Source: Pseudanabaena sp. (lineage in GTDB: Bacteria > Cyanobacteriota > Cyanobacteriia > Pseudanabaenales > Pseudanabaenaceae). From it: a stretch of 43,606 nucleotides of DNA. This document shows positions 17,857 through 25,297 of the stretch, piece by piece (position 1 is the first letter of the stretch; each line of letters begins with the position of its first letter). The DNA lies in assembly GCA_003249035.1 (NCBI GenBank), contig QBMK01000010.1:1-43606 (forward strand), read 5' to 3'. Made by a program: the position numbers and the translations under genes. The notes under the pieces were generated by a model. It searched no databases, was not told where the DNA came from, and saw nothing but the letters and a program-made list of their open reading frames with translations.

Positions 17857-18133
17857 TAAGTGAGAAAACATAGCGCGCATCGATAATAAATACACTTTGA
17901 TTATGGCAAAGGTTATTGCGTCAGATATTGAGGGAAAACACTGATATTTAGTGAAGTCATTACCCAGTGCGGAAAAGTATACTTTTTGCACTCTTTCATA
18001 AGGAAATTTGAGTCATTCACCAATGCTATTGATCTATAATTTGAAGGCACAATTCTCATCGTGTAGAAGTGCCTCTGAGAGATGGTTTCAGACTTAGCGT
18101 GTGATTTTTCCGAATTCCCCGTTTGCCCCAGCC

Positions 18134-19801
18134 TTAACTCAGTGAGTCAGACCAGATTTTTAAGGCTCTACTTAGTAAGGATTTAGCTCTCTCTTCAATT
18201 TCGGCTGCACGCCAATTTGTTTGCTCAAGAATCCATCTGTTTAGATCGATATGAGAGCTTTTAAGTTCATCTTTTTTAGCGGCAAATGGGAGATTTCCTA
18301 ACTCTGAGTTGTAGGCAGTGAGTGTCAAATTGCCAAATGTATGAACTAGGGCAGTGTGAACTTCTCCTGATTCTGTTCCTAGTTCTTGTTCCCATTCTGG
18401 ACTGAGCTTTTGAGGCAAAATATGCTCAATCGTGATCGCTGTCTTTGCAAGATCGACCATTTCTTTGTGATTAAAAGATTTTTCTAGTCTGCACAGAATG
18501 AAACGAGTTGTGCCGCGACCATACTGGGGTTGTTTTAGGAAAGCTTCCGTAAATTCTGCATCCTTTGGAAAACGACGACCGCCACTGCCAGATGACATAA
18601 CATCATGTAACCATTGAACATGGGATGCACTTGGGAAGTTTCTAGCCCACTGAATAAATAGCTTGTTTAAAGTATTAGTTGGTACTCCACAAACTGTACG
18701 GCGAACGATATAAGACTCAATTAATCCTAAACATTTTTCTAAATCAATGTTGCTGAGTTTATTAGTTTGACGGTTATCAAAGAAACGGAGTAAGAGTGGA
18801 TAAGAGGTTGTTACCTTGAGGCTTTGAATGTTGTTTAAACGATCCTGAACTGCCTTGTTTAGTTCTTGCTCAGGGCATAAAATGGCAGCATAGAACTCAC
18901 TAAACCTTTTTATGGAGATCACTTCTGCTTCAACTGCTTCAGGTGTATCCATACTTTTTAGCTTTTTTTTGATTGCTGCATAAATCCCACCCTGCTTAAT
19001 ATCGTCGCCATCTTTCATTGTGTAGTGACGCAGAAACTCTGTGAGATTAGCATCAAGAGCCTCTTCTATCTTTTCCCAGTAGTCTCGATAAATCCTTTGT
19101 TGCTCCCCACCAGAACCAATCGAATGACGGAATCTCATTAGTACATAATTTCTTACTAAATCGGCTTGAGTGAGTGGCTCCCCCTTGAAATTAAGACTTT
19201 CAAAAATCAAGTATGGGTCATCGTCGTTGCTAAGATTGATCATGACGACCTGAAGGCAATGTTCTAATGTGGTTAGCACCTTGGCAGGTAATACAGGTTC
19301 ATCATTGGCATCACGACCACTAAGAAACAGATCTTTGAAAAAGTGATAGGCTTGCCCCATTAGACTGTCTTTAGATGGAATTTCCCGATCAAGGGCGATC
19401 GCTCGATAAACCTCTCGATCTCCTTGTGTTGGCACAAATTTTAAGGTGTCTTCTAAATCACGAAAGCGATTGGTTAGATAAACTTCTTGAATACGGGCGG
19501 CAGAGCGCTCGTCTAGACAGTCACGCAAGGCACAAAGAATTAAGGATACGGTTGTGAGCCTCTGTTGACCATCAATAATCAGAAATTTACTAACTCCTAC
19601 AGGTACTGCGAGAGCTGGAACAGAGACGATCGCACCCATGAAATGCGTTCCAGATTCGCCTAATTCATACTGCACCATCAAGTCATCCCATAGCGATTGC
19701 CAATTACTTTCTTTCCAAGTGTAGGGACGTTGGAAGAGGGGAATAAGATTTTGTTTTTCGCCATTGAAATATTGAATGACTTTGGTTGGTGAGGCTTCCA
19801 T
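18134..19801 (-). CDS. GmrSD-like DUF262/DUF1524 restriction nuclease
   Basis: 555 aa. The N-terminal DUF262 (GmrS-like) part has PLFQRPYTW (21-29) and IDGQQRLTT (76-84), a ParB-like nucleotide-binding or hydrolysing fold. The C-terminal DUF1524 HNH part has IEHILPQ with His460 and GNLTLTAYNSELG with Asn491 and Asn498. Proteins with this architecture act as type IV restriction enzymes on modified phage DNA; some act on other marks. It is complete and stands alone just inside the plasmid-like segment, one of several defence genes here. The target modification cannot be read from sequence. Confidence 0.88.
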   Translation of the reverse strand: MEASPTKVIQYFNGEKQNLIPLFQRPYTWKESNWQSLWDDLMVQYELGESGTHFMGAIVSVPALAVPVGVSKFLIIDGQQRLTTVSLILCALRDCLDERSAARIQEVYLTNRFRDLEDTLKFVPTQGDREVYRAIALDREIPSKDSLMGQAYHFFKDLFLSGRDANDEPVLPAKVLTTLEHCLQVVMINLSNDDDPYLIFESLNFKGEPLTQADLVRNYVLMRFRHSIGSGGEQQRIYRDYWEKIEEALDANLTEFLRHYTMKDGDDIKQGGIYAAIKKKLKSMDTPEAVEAEVISIKRFSEFYAAILCPEQELNKAVQDRLNNIQSLKVTTSYPLLLRFFDNRQTNKLSNIDLEKCLGLIESYIVRRTVCGVPTNTLNKLFIQWARNFPSASHVQWLHDVMSSGSGGRRFPKDAEFTEAFLKQPQYGRGTTRFILCRLEKSFNHKEMVDLAKTAITIEHILPQKLSPEWEQELGTESGEVHTALVHTFGNLTLTAYNSELGNLPFAAKKDELKSSHIDLNRWILEQTNWRAAEIEERAKSLLSRALKIWSDSLS

Positions 19802-20146
19802 ATATGTTCTGTATATTTTTTGTAATGAAAAGTTGGTACTTTTGCATTGGCGGAGATTTCCCTTGTGCGGAGGGCAAGGTAAGGTAAGAGCGTCGTATCC
19901 ATGATGGCGTTAGACAATCAACCGTGTTCAATAATTTAGAGCATCGAGAACTAAATAAACTCATTTTTAAAAATGGGTTTATTTTTGCCAGTCTTAAAAA
20001 CAAAATTTATTAGGGGTTTCTAGAGTTTCTGGAGGTAGTGACGCGCGATCGCCATGATCGCGATAATCAGGAGCTTTTCAAAATTTTTTGGTTAGTTAAT
20101 TCCTGTAGGCAACAACTTTTTCTACCTGCTTACAGGACATAACACT

Positions 20147-20308
20147 ATGAAAAAAATTTCACCAAATGACAAACTCTTTGCCCTCCTACTTGTCATGAGG
20201 ATTGTTGCTTTGATAGCAACTAATTTAAATCACTGTATTCCTTGTGACTGTGGGAATCCCTCTCCGCTAAACAAGGATATTGCGCCTAAAATTTTAATAA
20301 AGCGCTAA
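20147..20308 (+). CDS. Possible small hydrophobic protein, 53 aa
   Basis: ATG 20147 follows AGGA nine bases upstream, a good ribosome-binding site. The product is short: a charged start (MKKISPNDK), a hydrophobic helix (LFALLLVMRIVALIATNL), a Cys-rich CIPCDCG and a basic tail ending LIKR. A perfect 16-bp hairpin begins eight bases after the stop. This layout (tiny membrane peptide, hairpins, beside partition genes) would suit a type I toxin or a small membrane peptide, but I recognise no family, and chance cannot be excluded. Confidence 0.4.
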   Translation: MKKISPNDKLFALLLVMRIVALIATNLNHCIPCDCGNPSPLNKDIAPKILIKR

Positions 20309-20315
20309 CTTAACT

Positions 20316-20353
20316 CACTTCGCAATTATTCCGATCTGAATAATTGCGAAGTG
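20316..20353. terminator. Perfect 16-bp hairpin after the small ORF
   Basis: CACTTCGCAATTATTC and GAATAATTGCGAAGTG are exact inverted repeats around CGATCT. It lies between the 53-aa ORF and the oppositely oriented parA module, so it may end transcripts from either side. There is only a short T-run after it on the plus strand. Confidence 0.5.
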
Positions 20354-20376
20354 TTTGATTCAAATCGGAATTGTAT

Positions 20377-20411
20377 AGAAGAAGCCAAAGGAAGTAGTGG
20401 CGGCTTCTTCT
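20377..20411. terminator. Second hairpin at the end of the parA module
   Basis: AGAAGAAGCC (20377-20386) pairs with GGCTTCTTCT (20402-20411), with a 15-base loop. It lies just downstream of the leftward parA module. The T-run is weak on both strands. Confidence 0.45.
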
Positions 20412-20464
20412 CAATTTATAACCAATAACCTCTTTTTATAAATTGCCGATCGCCATTTTGATAT

Positions 20465-20824
20465 TTAAGCCTGTCTATATTTCTCGTACATAGTTGTAGC
20501 TCTAGCAGTGTTGGCGGATTCCTGACGGGTTTTTAGAACTTGCTTACCGATCGCAATTAGCTCCTGTTCAATTTCGGGATGCTGTTTTGAGTAAATGGCG
20601 ATCGCTTCGAGCATCCCATCAAGGGTGATTTTGTTGGTGTTTTTTAGCTGTGCGTAATAGGCGATCGCCTCACCAGAAATGCGAACCGTTTTTTTCTCTA
20701 GTTCGTTGGGGCTTGTTGTCGGGGTAGTTGTGGTTGTTGGTGCGATCGCTGCTTTAACACTAGAGTCACGATTTACTTTTGGGCGGTTCGTGGTTGCGAT
20801 TTTTTGCATTATTGGTTCAGTCAT
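20465..20824 (-). CDS. Small partner of ParA, possible centromere-binding protein
   Basis: 119 aa. The start overlaps the end of parA by four bases, so the two are translationally coupled. The N-terminus is basic and Thr/Pro-rich (KAAIAPTTTTTPTTSPNE), then comes VRISGEAIAYYAQLKNTNKI and a helical segment. A flexible basic tail followed by a short folded domain is typical of the small DNA-binding partners of type Ib ParA proteins (ParG-like, RHH). The fold is not certain from sequence; the role is inferred from the operon. Confidence 0.6.
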   Translation of the reverse strand: MTEPIMQKIATTNRPKVNRDSSVKAAIAPTTTTTPTTSPNELEKKTVRISGEAIAYYAQLKNTNKITLDGMLEAIAIYSKQHPEIEQELIAIGKQVLKTRQESANTARATTMYEKYRQA

Positions 20825-21573
20825 ACAACACCTGCTAATTCGATTAATTTGTTAAACGGGCTATTTAGTTCAGTGGGTAAATATTCGGCACGGTCGATCG
20901 CCTGTTTATACTTCTCGCTATCGACAATTGACGGGGTAATGGCAATGTCACGCTCTTGGCATAGTTGCTCAAAATAGGCGATCGCCTCACGGCTGGTTTT
21001 GGTGCGGTTTAGTCCTCGGATGGTGTCGCGGAATGGGACGATCGCTAATATTTCTCCTTGCCAAGCCATGTTTTCTGATAGCTCATCAATGGTTTCAAGG
21101 GTGCTTTGCAAGCAAGCTAAGCCCTTGCTATTTGTCTCGACAGGGATAATCAGTTTGTCGGCGGCACAAATACAGGTCACGCATAACTGCGATCGCTGGG
21201 GTGGTGAGTCGATGATGCAGTAATCAAAATCTAGATTTTTAAGCCGCTTTTTTAGTAATAGTTCACCCATTGTCACGTTAGCAAGGTGAGTTTGTGACTG
21301 CTCTAAGGCGCGATCGCTAGGCATGATCGAGAGGTTTTCCCAGTTGGTTGGGTAAATAGCATCGGTGGGTTGGACTTGTCCAGTGATGCACTCTAGTAAG
21401 GTTGGCTCATCGTTTTGATGTGGCGATCGCCCGTACAGTGAGAGGTTATGCTGTGGGTCGCCATCTATCCAAAGTGTCTTGAAGCCTAGACTAGCTAAGG
21501 TCAAGCCTAAAAAGAAACTTGTTGTCGTTTTGCCTTGACCACCAGACAAGGAGACGACAGTTAGTATTTGCAT
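20821..21573 (-). CDS. parA: ParA-family partition ATPase
   Basis: 250 aa of the ParA/MinD type. The P-loop SLSGGQGKTTT is at residues 8-18 with Lys15. Switch I is WIDGDPQHNLSL, switch II DYCIIDSPPQ, and VETNSKGLACL follows. It would segregate the plasmid over the nucleoid together with the small downstream protein. The signature lysine of the deviant Walker A motif (KGG) is replaced by Ser10, which is unusual because this Lys reaches the neighbouring subunit in ParA dimers. No N-terminal helix-turn-helix is present, so it is of the short (type Ib) kind. Confidence 0.88.
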   Translation of the reverse strand: MQILTVVSLSGGQGKTTTSFFLGLTLASLGFKTLWIDGDPQHNLSLYGRSPHQNDEPTLLECITGQVQPTDAIYPTNWENLSIMPSDRALEQSQTHLANVTMGELLLKKRLKNLDFDYCIIDSPPQRSQLCVTCICAADKLIIPVETNSKGLACLQSTLETIDELSENMAWQGEILAIVPFRDTIRGLNRTKTSREAIAYFEQLCQERDIAITPSIVDSEKYKQAIDRAEYLPTELNSPFNKLIELAGVV

Positions 21574-21731
21574 TATGTTTCTTTAATGTATTCAGGTTTT
21601 AATGTCATGAAATCTTATTGCTAATAAGTCATGTCGTCAAGACTAAATGACTACTTTTTATAAATTGGTCAAATTATTAAGTAGGAGTTGCATGAATTTC
21701 TAGAGTAATCAAAGCTGAAAGGCTAAATGCT

Positions 21732-21773
21732 GTCTAAAGGGTGTAAAACTGTATTCACCCAGAATTTTTAGAC
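21732..21773 (+). promoter_or_regulatory. Nested inverted repeats upstream of hsdM
   Basis: GTCTAAA (21732-21738) pairs with TTTAGAC (21767-21773), and inside them GGGTG (21739-21743) pairs with CACCC (21756-21760). They end 24 bases before the hsdM start. This could be an operator limiting restriction-modification expression, or a leader hairpin. Confidence 0.4.
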
Positions 21774-21797
21774 TCAAGCGGATAAGACAGGCAAACT

Positions 21798-23336
21798 ATG
21801 ATCTCAGGGGAAATTAAAAGTCAAATCGATCGCATTTGGGATGCTTTTTGGTCGGGTGGGATATCTAACCCGCTTGAGGTGATTGAGCAGATTACTTATT
21901 TGCTGTTTTTGCGCCGTCTTGATGATTTGCATACGTTGGAAGAAAGCAAGGCAAATCGTACTAAGAAACCGATGGAGCGGCGAATTTTTCCAGAGGGCAA
22001 GGATGCTAAAAAACGTGATTATGATGAGATGCGCTGGTCTAGGTTTAAGCACGTTGCGGCTGGGGAGATGTATGAACTTGTTAACGATCATGTGTTTCCG
22101 TTTTTGCGATCGCTAGGTGGTGACGGTTCGACTTACGCGCACCACATGAAGGATGCAAGGTTTACGATTCCGACTCCTGCGCTGTTGGCTAAGGTGGTAG
22201 ATGCCCTAGATGGTGTGCCGATGGAAAAGCGTGACACCAATGGCGATCTCTATGAATATATGTTGGGCAAGATTGCTAGTGCTGGTCAAAATGGGCAGTT
22301 TCGGACACCACGCCATATTATTCAGTTGATGGTGGAGCTAACTGCACCGACGGCGGGGGATGTGATTTGTGACCCTGCGAGTGGGACTTGCGGCTTTTTG
22401 GTGATGGCGAATGAGTATTTGCGATCGCATTACCCTGAAATTTTGCGCGATACAAAGCTCAAGGATCATTTTCATCATCGGATGTTTCATGGTTTTGACT
22501 TTGATAACACGATGCTGCGAATTGGCAGTATGAATATGCTGTTGCATGGTGTGGAAAATCCTGATATTCGCTACAAGGATTCACTGGCTCAGGAACACGC
22601 AGGGGATGAAGGTGCTTATACGCTGATTTTGGCTAATCCTCCGTTTGCGGGTTCTTTGGACTATGAGAATACGGCTAAGGATTTGTTAGAGATTGTCAAA
22701 ACTAAGAAGACGGAATTGCTATTTCTAGCGTTGTTTTTGAGGCTTTTGAAGACGGGCGGACGAGCTGCGGTAATTGTGCCTGATGGGGTTCTATTTGGTT
22801 CATCAAAGGCTCATAAGGAACTTCGCCAAGCTTTAGTGGAAGAACAGAAGTTAGATGGGGTGATTTCTTTACCTAGTGGGGTGTTTAAGCCCTATGCGGG
22901 AGTCTCGACGGCGATCTTGTTATTCACAAAAACGGAATCGGGTGGTACGGATTTTGTGTGGTTTTATGATGTGAAAGCGGATGGTTTGAGTTTGGATGAT
23001 AAGCGATCACCTTTATTGTCTGATGATAAGCAGGGGGCTGTACCTGTTACACAGTTGACGGATGAGGAGCATTCTAAAAATAATTTGCCTGATGTGTTGA
23101 GGCGTTGGCGGGGGCGCGATACGACGGAACGCGATCGCGATCGCACGGCTCAAAGTTTTTGTGTGCCGAAGGCGGATATTGTGGCGCAGGGCTATGATTT
23201 GAGTTTGAATCGTTATAAGGAGGTGGTACATGAGGAGGTCGATCATCGCGCTCCTAAAGATATCATTGCGGATTTGGTGAGGTTGGAGGCTGAGATTCAG
23301 CAAGGTATGAAGGAGTTGGAGGGTCTACTAGGATGA
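21798..23336 (+). CDS. hsdM: Type I restriction-modification methyltransferase subunit HsdM
   Basis: 512 aa. The N-terminal helical HsdM domain (IWDAFWSGGISNPLEVIEQI) is followed by the N6-adenine methyltransferase core. QFRTPRHII is at 167-175, the S-adenosylmethionine motif DPASGTCGF at 192-200 and the catalytic NPPF at 280-283. With HsdS it methylates adenines in a bipartite target. It overlaps hsdS by four bases (ATGA). The operon continues with a toxin-antitoxin pair and hsdR. Confidence 0.96.
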   Translation: MISGEIKSQIDRIWDAFWSGGISNPLEVIEQITYLLFLRRLDDLHTLEESKANRTKKPMERRIFPEGKDAKKRDYDEMRWSRFKHVAAGEMYELVNDHVFPFLRSLGGDGSTYAHHMKDARFTIPTPALLAKVVDALDGVPMEKRDTNGDLYEYMLGKIASAGQNGQFRTPRHIIQLMVELTAPTAGDVICDPASGTCGFLVMANEYLRSHYPEILRDTKLKDHFHHRMFHGFDFDNTMLRIGSMNMLLHGVENPDIRYKDSLAQEHAGDEGAYTLILANPPFAGSLDYENTAKDLLEIVKTKKTELLFLALFLRLLKTGGRAAVIVPDGVLFGSSKAHKELRQALVEEQKLDGVISLPSGVFKPYAGVSTAILLFTKTESGGTDFVWFYDVKADGLSLDDKRSPLLSDDKQGAVPVTQLTDEEHSKNNLPDVLRRWRGRDTTERDRDRTAQSFCVPKADIVAQGYDLSLNRYKEVVHEEVDHRAPKDIIADLVRLEAEIQQGMKELEGLLG

Positions 23337-24517
23337 GTGGTTATAAAAATATTGCTCTTAAAGAAATAATGGCATCAAAGCTTGGTTCTATAGATCCATC
23401 TAAATTTAAACAAGAAATATTTGATCTCTATAGTATTCCTGCATTTGATAGTGGTAAACCAGAGGTGATTTCTGGCTCAGAAATAGGATCTACAAAACAA
23501 ATAGTTCAACCTAATGATGTTCTGTTGTCTAAAATTGTGCCTCACATTCGTAGGACATGGATTGTTGGGAAAGATAATGGGAGAAGAATTATAGCTTCTG
23601 GAGAATGGATTGTATTTAGGAGTAAATTGATTGAGCCTCGCTATCTTCGTCATGTTCTTGTTAGCGACTTATTCCATGCCCATTTTATGCAAACGGTTTC
23701 TGGTGTAGGTGGTTCGCTCTTAAGAGCTAGACCTGCACAGGTGGCAAGTATAGAAGTTCCTTTCCCCCCGATCTCTGAACAAAAACGTATAGCGGAGATA
23801 CTCGATCGCACTCAGTCACTAATATCAAAACGCAAAGAGGCGATCGCTAAACTCGACACCCTCACCCAATCGATTTTTGTAGCAATGTTCGGCGATCCAG
23901 AATTAAAAAAATGGCAAATAGAAACTGTTAATGATGTGGTTCATCCAAGTAGAGGTTCAATTAGGACTGGTCCATTCGGAAGTCAACTTTTACATAGTGA
24001 ATTTGTAGCAGAAGGTATAGCAGTTTTAGGAATTGATAACGCTGTTGCAAATGAATTTCGATGGGGTGAACGTAGATTTATTTCTGAGGCTAAATATCAA
24101 GAACTAAAGCGCTATACAGTTAAGCCTAATGACGTGATCATAACAATCATGGGAACTTGTGGAAAATGTGCAATCGTTCCCGACGATATCCCACTCGCTG
24201 TTAACACAAAACATTTATGCTGCATTACCCTGAATCAAAAGAAATGCTTACCGAGGTTTTTACAAGCTTACTTTCTATTTCATCCAATCTCTAACAGATA
24301 TTTAGAGCAAACTAAAAAAGGTGCAATTATGTCTGGTTTAAATATGAGTATTATTCAAGCAATGCCAATTTTTTGCCCACCCCTTGCACTACAAAAAGAA
24401 TTTGCTCAACGAGTCGAAGCTGTAGAAAAACTCAAAGCAACACATCGCGCATCACTTAGCCAACTCGAAGCCCTCTTTGACTCATTACAGCATCGCGCCT
24501 TTAGAGGAGAATTGTAG
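23333..24517 (+). CDS. hsdS: Type I restriction-modification specificity subunit HsdS
   Basis: 394 aa with two target-recognition domains, each followed by a conserved helical spacer. The first repeat ends FPPISEQKRIAEILDRTQSL and the second ends CPPLALQKEFAQRVEAVEKL. The central spacer (SKRKEAIAKLDTLTQSIF) sets the gap in the recognition site. The target-recognition domains are more AT-rich than hsdM, as expected from domain shuffling. It starts inside the end of hsdM. The target sequence cannot be read. Confidence 0.95.
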   Translation: MSGYKNIALKEIMASKLGSIDPSKFKQEIFDLYSIPAFDSGKPEVISGSEIGSTKQIVQPNDVLLSKIVPHIRRTWIVGKDNGRRIIASGEWIVFRSKLIEPRYLRHVLVSDLFHAHFMQTVSGVGGSLLRARPAQVASIEVPFPPISEQKRIAEILDRTQSLISKRKEAIAKLDTLTQSIFVAMFGDPELKKWQIETVNDVVHPSRGSIRTGPFGSQLLHSEFVAEGIAVLGIDNAVANEFRWGERRFISEAKYQELKRYTVKPNDVIITIMGTCGKCAIVPDDIPLAVNTKHLCCITLNQKKCLPRFLQAYFLFHPISNRYLEQTKKGAIMSGLNMSIIQAMPIFCPPLALQKEFAQRVEAVEKLKATHRASLSQLEALFDSLQHRAFRGEL

Positions 24518-24573
24518 ACATACTTTACCTATAGCACTAAGTGATATAAATTAAACTTAGTGAGGGACAAACA

Positions 24574-24960
24574 GTGATCTATAAAACTAAGGTGTTTGAC
24601 CGATGGGCAACCGAGCAAGGACTTACAGATCAAAGCCTTTGTCAAGCCGTTAAGGAAATGAACGCAGGGCTTATTGATGCCGATCTAGGTGGTGGCTTAT
24701 ACAAAAAACGAGTTGCCCGAACTGGACAAGGCAAAAGCGGCGGCTTTCGTACATTAGTTGCTACAAATAGAGGCGATCGCTGGATTTTTGTATTTGGATT
24801 TGCTAAAAATGAACGAGATAACATCAACAAAAAAGAGCAAGAATCCTTGAAAGTTCTAGCTAATCAACTCTTAGCCCTGTCGAAACAAGATTTGCTTAGG
24901 ATGCAAAGTAAGTTCAAACTAATAGAGGTAAATTGCCATGACAAAATCGCGAATTCTTGA
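24574..24960 (+). CDS. RelE/HigB-type toxin
   Basis: 128 aa starting from GTG 24574. The core GGGLYKKRVARTGQGKSGGF, then RTLVATN and WIFVFGFAKNERDNI, matches the RelE-like toxin family that pairs with XRE antitoxins (HigB2/YgjN-like). Such toxins cleave mRNA in the ribosome. The next gene, an XRE antitoxin, overlaps its end by 23 bases, giving the toxin-first order of higBA. The pair lies between hsdS and hsdR, so loss of the restriction operon would also release the toxin. Confidence 0.85.
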   Translation: MIYKTKVFDRWATEQGLTDQSLCQAVKEMNAGLIDADLGGGLYKKRVARTGQGKSGGFRTLVATNRGDRWIFVFGFAKNERDNINKKEQESLKVLANQLLALSKQDLLRMQSKFKLIEVNCHDKIANS

Positions 24961-25249
24961 AGCCGTTCATGAAACAGCTATGGATATGTTTGAAGCAGGA
25001 GTGATGGATCAAATCACCATGCGCGAATTTGACATATTGTGTTTACCAAAAATTGAAAAACTCGAACCACAAAAAATAAAAGCCATCCGCGAAACTGCCC
25101 AAGTTAGCCAAGCCGTATTTGCCGCAGTGCTAAATACCAGCGTCTCAACCGTCCAAAAATGGGAAATAGGACAAAAGCGCCCAAGCGGTACGGCTCTAAA
25201 ATTACTACACATAGTCGAAAAACGCGGACTAGACGCGATCGCTATTTGA
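24938..25249 (+). CDS. XRE-family antitoxin (HigA/NadS-like)
   Basis: 103 aa. The C-terminal helix-turn-helix, with IRETAQVSQAVFAAVLNTSV then STVQKWEIGQKRPSGTALKL, is of the XRE/HTH_3 type with the short helix spacing typical of HigA-like antitoxins. The N-terminal part would bind the toxin. It should neutralise the preceding toxin and repress the pair's promoter. The hsdR start follows after 48 bases, so it may also influence restriction gene expression. Confidence 0.88.
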   Translation: MTKSRILEAVHETAMDMFEAGVMDQITMREFDILCLPKIEKLEPQKIKAIRETAQVSQAVFAAVLNTSVSTVQKWEIGQKRPSGTALKLLHIVEKRGLDAIAI

Positions 25250-25297
25250 TGACGAAATAGTTTTGGGCTTTAGATTGCAACTTAAAGGAAATAAAAC

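Larger units (their letters stand above)
19802..20464. other. Intergenic region holding a small ORF and two hairpins
   Basis: Between the DUF262 gene and the parA module, both transcribed leftward. It contains a possible 53-aa gene (20147-20308) and two strong inverted repeats (20316-20353 and 20377-20411), listed separately. The first 300 bases show only AT-rich sequence and one HIP1 site. Confidence 0.6.

Noticed and set aside
17782-17991. 69-codon minus-strand frame entering transposon copy 1 from the right flank
   Set aside because: Part of it is translated terminal repeat. The outside part (about 45 codons) could be the start of a truncated gene, but no family is recognisable and no ribosome site is clear.
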